DNA from: Diorhabda sublineata
Taxonomy: Eukaryota; Arthropoda; Insecta; Coleoptera; Chrysomelidae
DNA length: 64,000 bases
Assembly (NCBI RefSeq): GCF_026230105.1
Contig: NC_079478.1
Location: 23,265,653-23,329,652 of the forward strand
Direction of reading: 5' to 3'
Shown here: in pieces, positions 60,824 through 64,000 of the stretch
Layout of the letters: each line of letters opens with the position of its first letter
Position numbering within the stretch: position 1 is the stretch's first letter
Made by a program: the position numbers and the translations under genes
Notes under the pieces: generated by a model
Told to the model about the DNA's origin: nothing
What the model saw: the letters and a program-made list of their open reading frames with translations, nothing else
Database searches by the model: none

Positions 60824-61827
60824 TTACAAAATAAGAATGGGTGCTTTTGCTATGTACTTATTTTATATTCAAGCCATGCAAATTGAAACTATTACATATC
60901 AGACAATATTCATCTTGTATTGAAAGAGAAAAGCAAAGAAATTTGAAAAGTGGGCCCATTTTTATTCCTAGTGAAATGCTTGTTAAGACCTCCAAGAAGA
61001 CGGGGGAGCCTATAATGTAAAAGAAATGGAAACATCGGACTTTTATGATTGGAAGAAGTTATCTGAAGATTTTGGTAAAAATTTTTCTCTAAACACAGAT
61101 GATGAGAAATGCACCTTACATGATGTAAAGATAGTTGAACTACAGAAATAAAATGAATATTCTATTTTATCTTATAAAGATGAATGTTTCAAAGAAATTG
61201 ACATAAGAAAAAAAACAAGGAAAAGTACAAAGGAGTTAGTTTTGAAGAAAGCTTACACCGAAGCACCTTCTATCACAGAAAATAAAAGTGTTTGTTGCTT
61301 CACAAGCTCCTTGATTAGTTTCTATTCATCAGCAGTTTTATAATTGTATCTCGAATGGATTTTCAGAGAGAATAGAAGAGAAAGGAGTTGATAATTAATC
61401 TATTGAATACTCGGCGATAGACCCGGTGGTCTCGAACCCTCTTGTTCAATTCCAATTGACAACAAAGAAAAAATTGTCATAATGACAAGAAATTTCGAAA
61501 ATGGGAAGTAAAAAAATCACCCTAGCAACGATCATACTCGTATTATTCATTAAATAGGAGGCGGTCCAGTTCAACAATTACAACGATCAAAATGATTTCG
61601 GGCGTTTTGTGCTAGAAGAACTGAAGAAGAAAACTTTGAACTTGAGAAAGACAATTCTTGCATGCGAAGTTCTAACTCTCTAGTTAAAACCTCGAAATAT
61701 TCATTTGTTTTCAACCAAACTCTAATAACATCAATCCGCCGCCAAAAAAGCCATGTATGCTAAATTTGAACCAAATCGGACCCATAGCAATTGCTCGAGA
61801 GGCGAAAATAAGAATTGTAGCTTAAAC

Positions 61828-61913
<86 letters not shown>

Positions 61914-64000
61914 CAGACATTCGAAAAACCATCAAAATCGTGTTCAGGAGGTCTCAAAACATGGGAAAAATGATGTGCCCCCAATTTTCCTTCTAGTCAT
62001 GCCTACCTTAATAGTCTAAACTGCTACAGAACAAAAAGGATTTTTTCTTTTAAATTTTGTTTTCATTTTATTTATTTCTTAACCGAAATGTAACATTTCA
62101 AAGTTCACAGTAGCGTGTTACTGGCACCGTTTTGGAGCCCTTTCAACGTTTCCTCTTTAAAAATAAAGGGTTCAGTATATTCCAAATCTTTTTAGCCTAT
62201 TAGATTATCCTATAACATGATTTTTTTAATCGACTATCTAGCGCAAAAATTCAGAGATTCATAAAACTAATCATAAACCATACCATAAATGTGTGTTGTT
62301 TGACTGCGTCTCTTACACGAAGATGCTTATAACAGTATATATTATAAGTGTATATATATTATATATATAATTGAAAAAAAGAGCACGTGTTGTACCTCTT
62401 TTCGTAAACATTTGTATTTATTTATTTACGTTTAATATTTGATTGGTAAGTATAGAAACAATATATCACATTCATTTATAATTCTAGATGTTTTATATTA
62501 ATTATTAGTTTTCAAGGGTTGAATTACATTGATTAAGGGCTGAAAAATATATCTATTATTCTAAAATTTCACGCAAATCCATGCGTCTTGATGGAATTCT
62601 GAGGTGATAACATAATTATATCATTGTTCACTGGACTATTAATTAGCTAATACACTTGTGTTTCCAATAAGCTCATTTTAGTACTTTTTGGATTATTATT
62701 AGTAATCCTAGAATAGAATCTTTCAGAAATTCCATTCGATTCCAAATATTGAAAACTTATCGCCAGTTGTCGATAAGTCGCTATTTGAACTCTGGTTTGG
62801 TCATAAGCCAAGGATCAAACATCTTCACATTGTTAGGTCTAAATGCTACATCTATCTTCCTGAGCAGAAGAGGTGCAAAATTGACACAAAGGCGATAGTT
62901 GGATACTTGGTTGAATATAACGGTGATGGAGAGACACTTTCAATGAAGCTATCCAGTCAGAAGATAATATCAAATAGAGAATCCCAACGGATACTGAAAT
63001 CAAATCTATGTACAAAAACGTTGCATGGGTATTTACCGAACTTCCTCCAGCAAAGAAAGTAATCAATAATAAGTGGGTCTATCTTGTCAACCGTTATTCT
63101 GACAGTAGTATTGACGAGAATCGTGCAAGACTGATTATAAAAGGTTGTGTACAATGACCCGGCATTGACTAAACAGACACCTACAGTCCAGTTTCTCTGC
63201 TGAAATTAATTCGATCATCGTTGTTAATAGCAGAGGTTGAGAGGATGGTTCTAAGGCAGTTTGATGTGTTGACTACAACTTATAGGGTGATGTCGAAGAG
63301 GAAATCTTCATGAAACAACCTTATGGGGATTCGGATGGAACAGGACGTGTTTGCAGTCGTAAACCAAGTTTATATGATCTGAAGCAGGCTCCGCGATGGT
63401 GGAATAAGACTTTTGATGACTTCATGACCGGTTTGGCATTTCAACAAAGTCGTGAGGATCCTTGTCTGTCTATTCTGTATACTGACCTTTCGATTTGATA
63501 TTGTTGCAAAAGAAGTTTCTCGTTTACGACTTTGGGTCTATTTTGAGACAGGTCATGCAACTAATAAAAAGTGTTAAAGAACCCCGACTCTACGGTTATT
63601 TTTGTAGTTGCTGTCGGCGAAAAACTGCGATTTTTTCATTGTTGGCGGTCCTGCTTGTTACATTCAATGCTGTCATCTTGACTAACGTTATTTTAAATTT
63701 ATTCACTCAAGTCATTAAAACTATAACACCCTACATCGTGTCGGTCTGACTTTGTTTAGATTAGAATATGAAAATCAATTCAAAATAAGGACGAAATTAT
63801 ATTATTCAAGAACAAAAAATTATAGATTATCCACCTTTTACCATAAAGCTGGAAATTTATTCTATTCTATATTCTAGTTTTATTACTATTTGTATTTCAT
63901 GAAATGATATGAAATTGTACAAATTTTTCTTTTAGGCATTTGGTTTTATGTCACGGATAGCTCTTGTTGCTGAAAAGATGGATCATCATCCAGAATGGTT
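57982..64000 (+). CDS. Pcd: Pterin-4a-carbinolamine dehydratase (PCBD/DCoH), 5' part; runs off the window
   Basis: Exons 57982-58137, 58198-58320 and 63936 to beyond 64000, all phase 0 with GT/AG ends. Exons 2-3 read HTKLSAEERYAILTPLIEQ, GWNQLEGRDAIYKEFLFKDF, NQ-AFGFMSRIALVAEKMDHH-PEW, the standard PCBD fold with the E-x3-HHPEW pterin-binding signature (about residues 106-114). It dehydrates 4a-hydroxytetrahydrobiopterin to recycle the cofactor of aromatic amino acid hydroxylases; the family member DCoH also stabilises HNF1 dimers. An in-frame stop (57967-57969) precedes the ATG. Exon 1 adds a 52-residue leader unlike the usual short N-terminus: Lys/Arg/Ser-rich with few acidics, possibly a mitochondrial presequence. 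Its last codon is an ATG, so a shorter start at 58135 is possible. About 45 C-terminal residues lie outside the window. Confidence 0.93.
58198..58320 (+). CDS. Pcd: PCBD exon 2 (residues 53-93)
   Basis: Acceptor AATTATTCTAG to 58197; donor GTAAGT at 58321. Contains LSAEER and the GW.....DAI...F.F.DF core of the family. Confidence 0.92.
58321..59129. other. PCBD intron 2, first part, nothing recognised
   Basis: AT-rich, no supported feature. Confidence 0.4.
59135..60240. mobile_element. Deletion derivative of an IS630/mariner-type element with long inverted repeats
   Basis: Left side 59340-59560 (GTGGCGCGCTGTCAGTGTTAG, ACGCCACTGGAGCA, AAAATGAACGGTG, CTGCAAGCAC) is repeated in inverted orientation at 60040-60235. 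Between them a minus-strand transposase remnant reads LLENVPLTIRQHMWCQHDG then AAVFASATRNGLNRHF (59800-59880), the box around the second Asp (QHDGA). The block 59135-59335 also occurs at 35808. It cannot encode a complete transposase. Confidence 0.7.
60739..60820. repeat. (TA)n microsatellite
   Basis: 82 bases of TA preceded by a (TATG)n run (about 60703-60738). Confidence 0.95.
60990..61345 (+). pseudogene. C-terminal fragment of the unclassified transposase family
   Basis: METSDFYDWKKLSEDFGKNF, then LNTDDEKCTLHDVKIVELQK*, SILSYKDECFKEIDIRKKTR and LVLKKAYTEAPSITENK. The layout (W-K.L...., F...., then basic spacer, then LKKAY...P.I) parallels the 51000-51250 end of the copy at 49-51 kb. Stop at 61149 and a decayed end. 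Confidence 0.5.
61346..61829. other. PCBD intron 2, nothing recognised
   Basis: No supported feature. Confidence 0.4.
61830..61908. repeat. (TA)n microsatellite
   Basis: 79 bases of TA. Open frames on both strands here (Tyr-Ile repeats) are artefacts of the repeat. Confidence 0.95.
61909..62749. other. PCBD intron 2, nothing recognised
   Basis: AT-rich, a short (TATA) run at 62335-62370. No gene. Confidence 0.4.
62755..63545 (+). pseudogene. Copia-type retrotransposon pol fragment
   Basis: FELWFGHKPRIKHLHIVRSK and KRCKIDTKAIVGYLVEYNGD (62780-62920) is the end of a Copia integrase; FMKQPYGDSDGTGRVC then KPSLYDLKQAPRWWNKTFDD and GLAFQQSREDPCLSI (63308-63475) is the Copia RT with the usual SLYGLKQAPR box, here Asp for Gly. 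The middle is stop-ridden, and the YVDD part is missing. It ends 390 bases before PCBD exon 3. Confidence 0.8.
63936..64000 (+). CDS. Pcd: PCBD exon 3, partial (from residue 94)
   Basis: Acceptor TTCTTTTAG to 63935. Encodes AFGFMSRIALVAEKMDHHPE then W, the catalytic/pterin-binding stretch; continues past the window. Confidence 0.93.

Noticed and set aside
61753..62019. ORFs of Tyr-Ile repeats on both strands
   Set aside because: Translation of a (TA)n microsatellite. The same holds at 2174-2238 and 31532-31611.
1..64000. CRISPR array, operon or phage structure
   Set aside because: The window is eukaryotic: introns with GT/AG, LINEs, an errantivirus and (TA)n tracts; no regular spacer repeats were seen.

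Overview
The window is AT-rich, intron-containing nuclear DNA that reads as an insect genome, possibly a beetle (the order is a guess). Two host genes can be reconstructed from splice sites and reading phase; nearly everything else is transposable-element (TE) sequence lying in their introns or between them. TE types seen are an insect endogenous retrovirus (errantivirus/Gypsy), other Gypsy fragments, Copia, R1-like and other LINEs, Penelope-like elements, mariner/IS630-type elements, hAT, a Crypton-type tyrosine recombinase element, an unclassified transposase family, and (TA)n microsatellites. No bacterial features, CRISPR array or convincing tRNA/rRNA was seen.

Host gene 1 (605-45688, + strand) has 14 exons that join in perfect phase into an 877-codon reading frame, plus one extra short exon (24169-24209) that fits only if exons 9-12 are skipped. 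The N-terminal basic half has two short W/QLAxP-type motifs resembling THEG repeats of sperm microtubule proteins. The middle is very acidic and contains a run of small, similar phase-1/1 exons. The C-terminal half has a Trp-rich helical region and an acidic tail. I cannot name the gene.

Host gene 2 (57982 to beyond the window end, + strand) is pterin-4a-carbinolamine dehydratase (PCBD/DCoH), with three exons in view and a 5.6-kb third-exon-preceding intron full of TEs.

Layout: 1-276, Polinton-like DNA polymerase B scrap. 605-2115, exons 1-2 of gene 1. Intron 2 (2116-18654) holds a mariner (4554-13427) that was itself hit by a complete but inactivated errantivirus (6188-13327, target duplication GAGT), then Penelope pieces and a decayed R1-like LINE. 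18655-20725, exons 3-6. Intron 6 holds a minus-strand Gypsy fragment. 23838-27173, exons 7-10. Intron 10 holds a second LTR element (27382-30771). 31371-31968, exons 11-12 separated by Penelope repeats. Intron 12 holds a reverse LTR, gag pieces, Penelope and mariner ends. 37521-39841, exons 13-14. Intron 14 holds two LINE 3' ends and a Gypsy gag-protease piece split by a hAT. 45582-45688 is the last exon. 46-57 kb is an intergenic TE graveyard. 57982 onward is PCBD.

All coordinates were read by eye from sequence and splice consensus; nothing was searched against a database.
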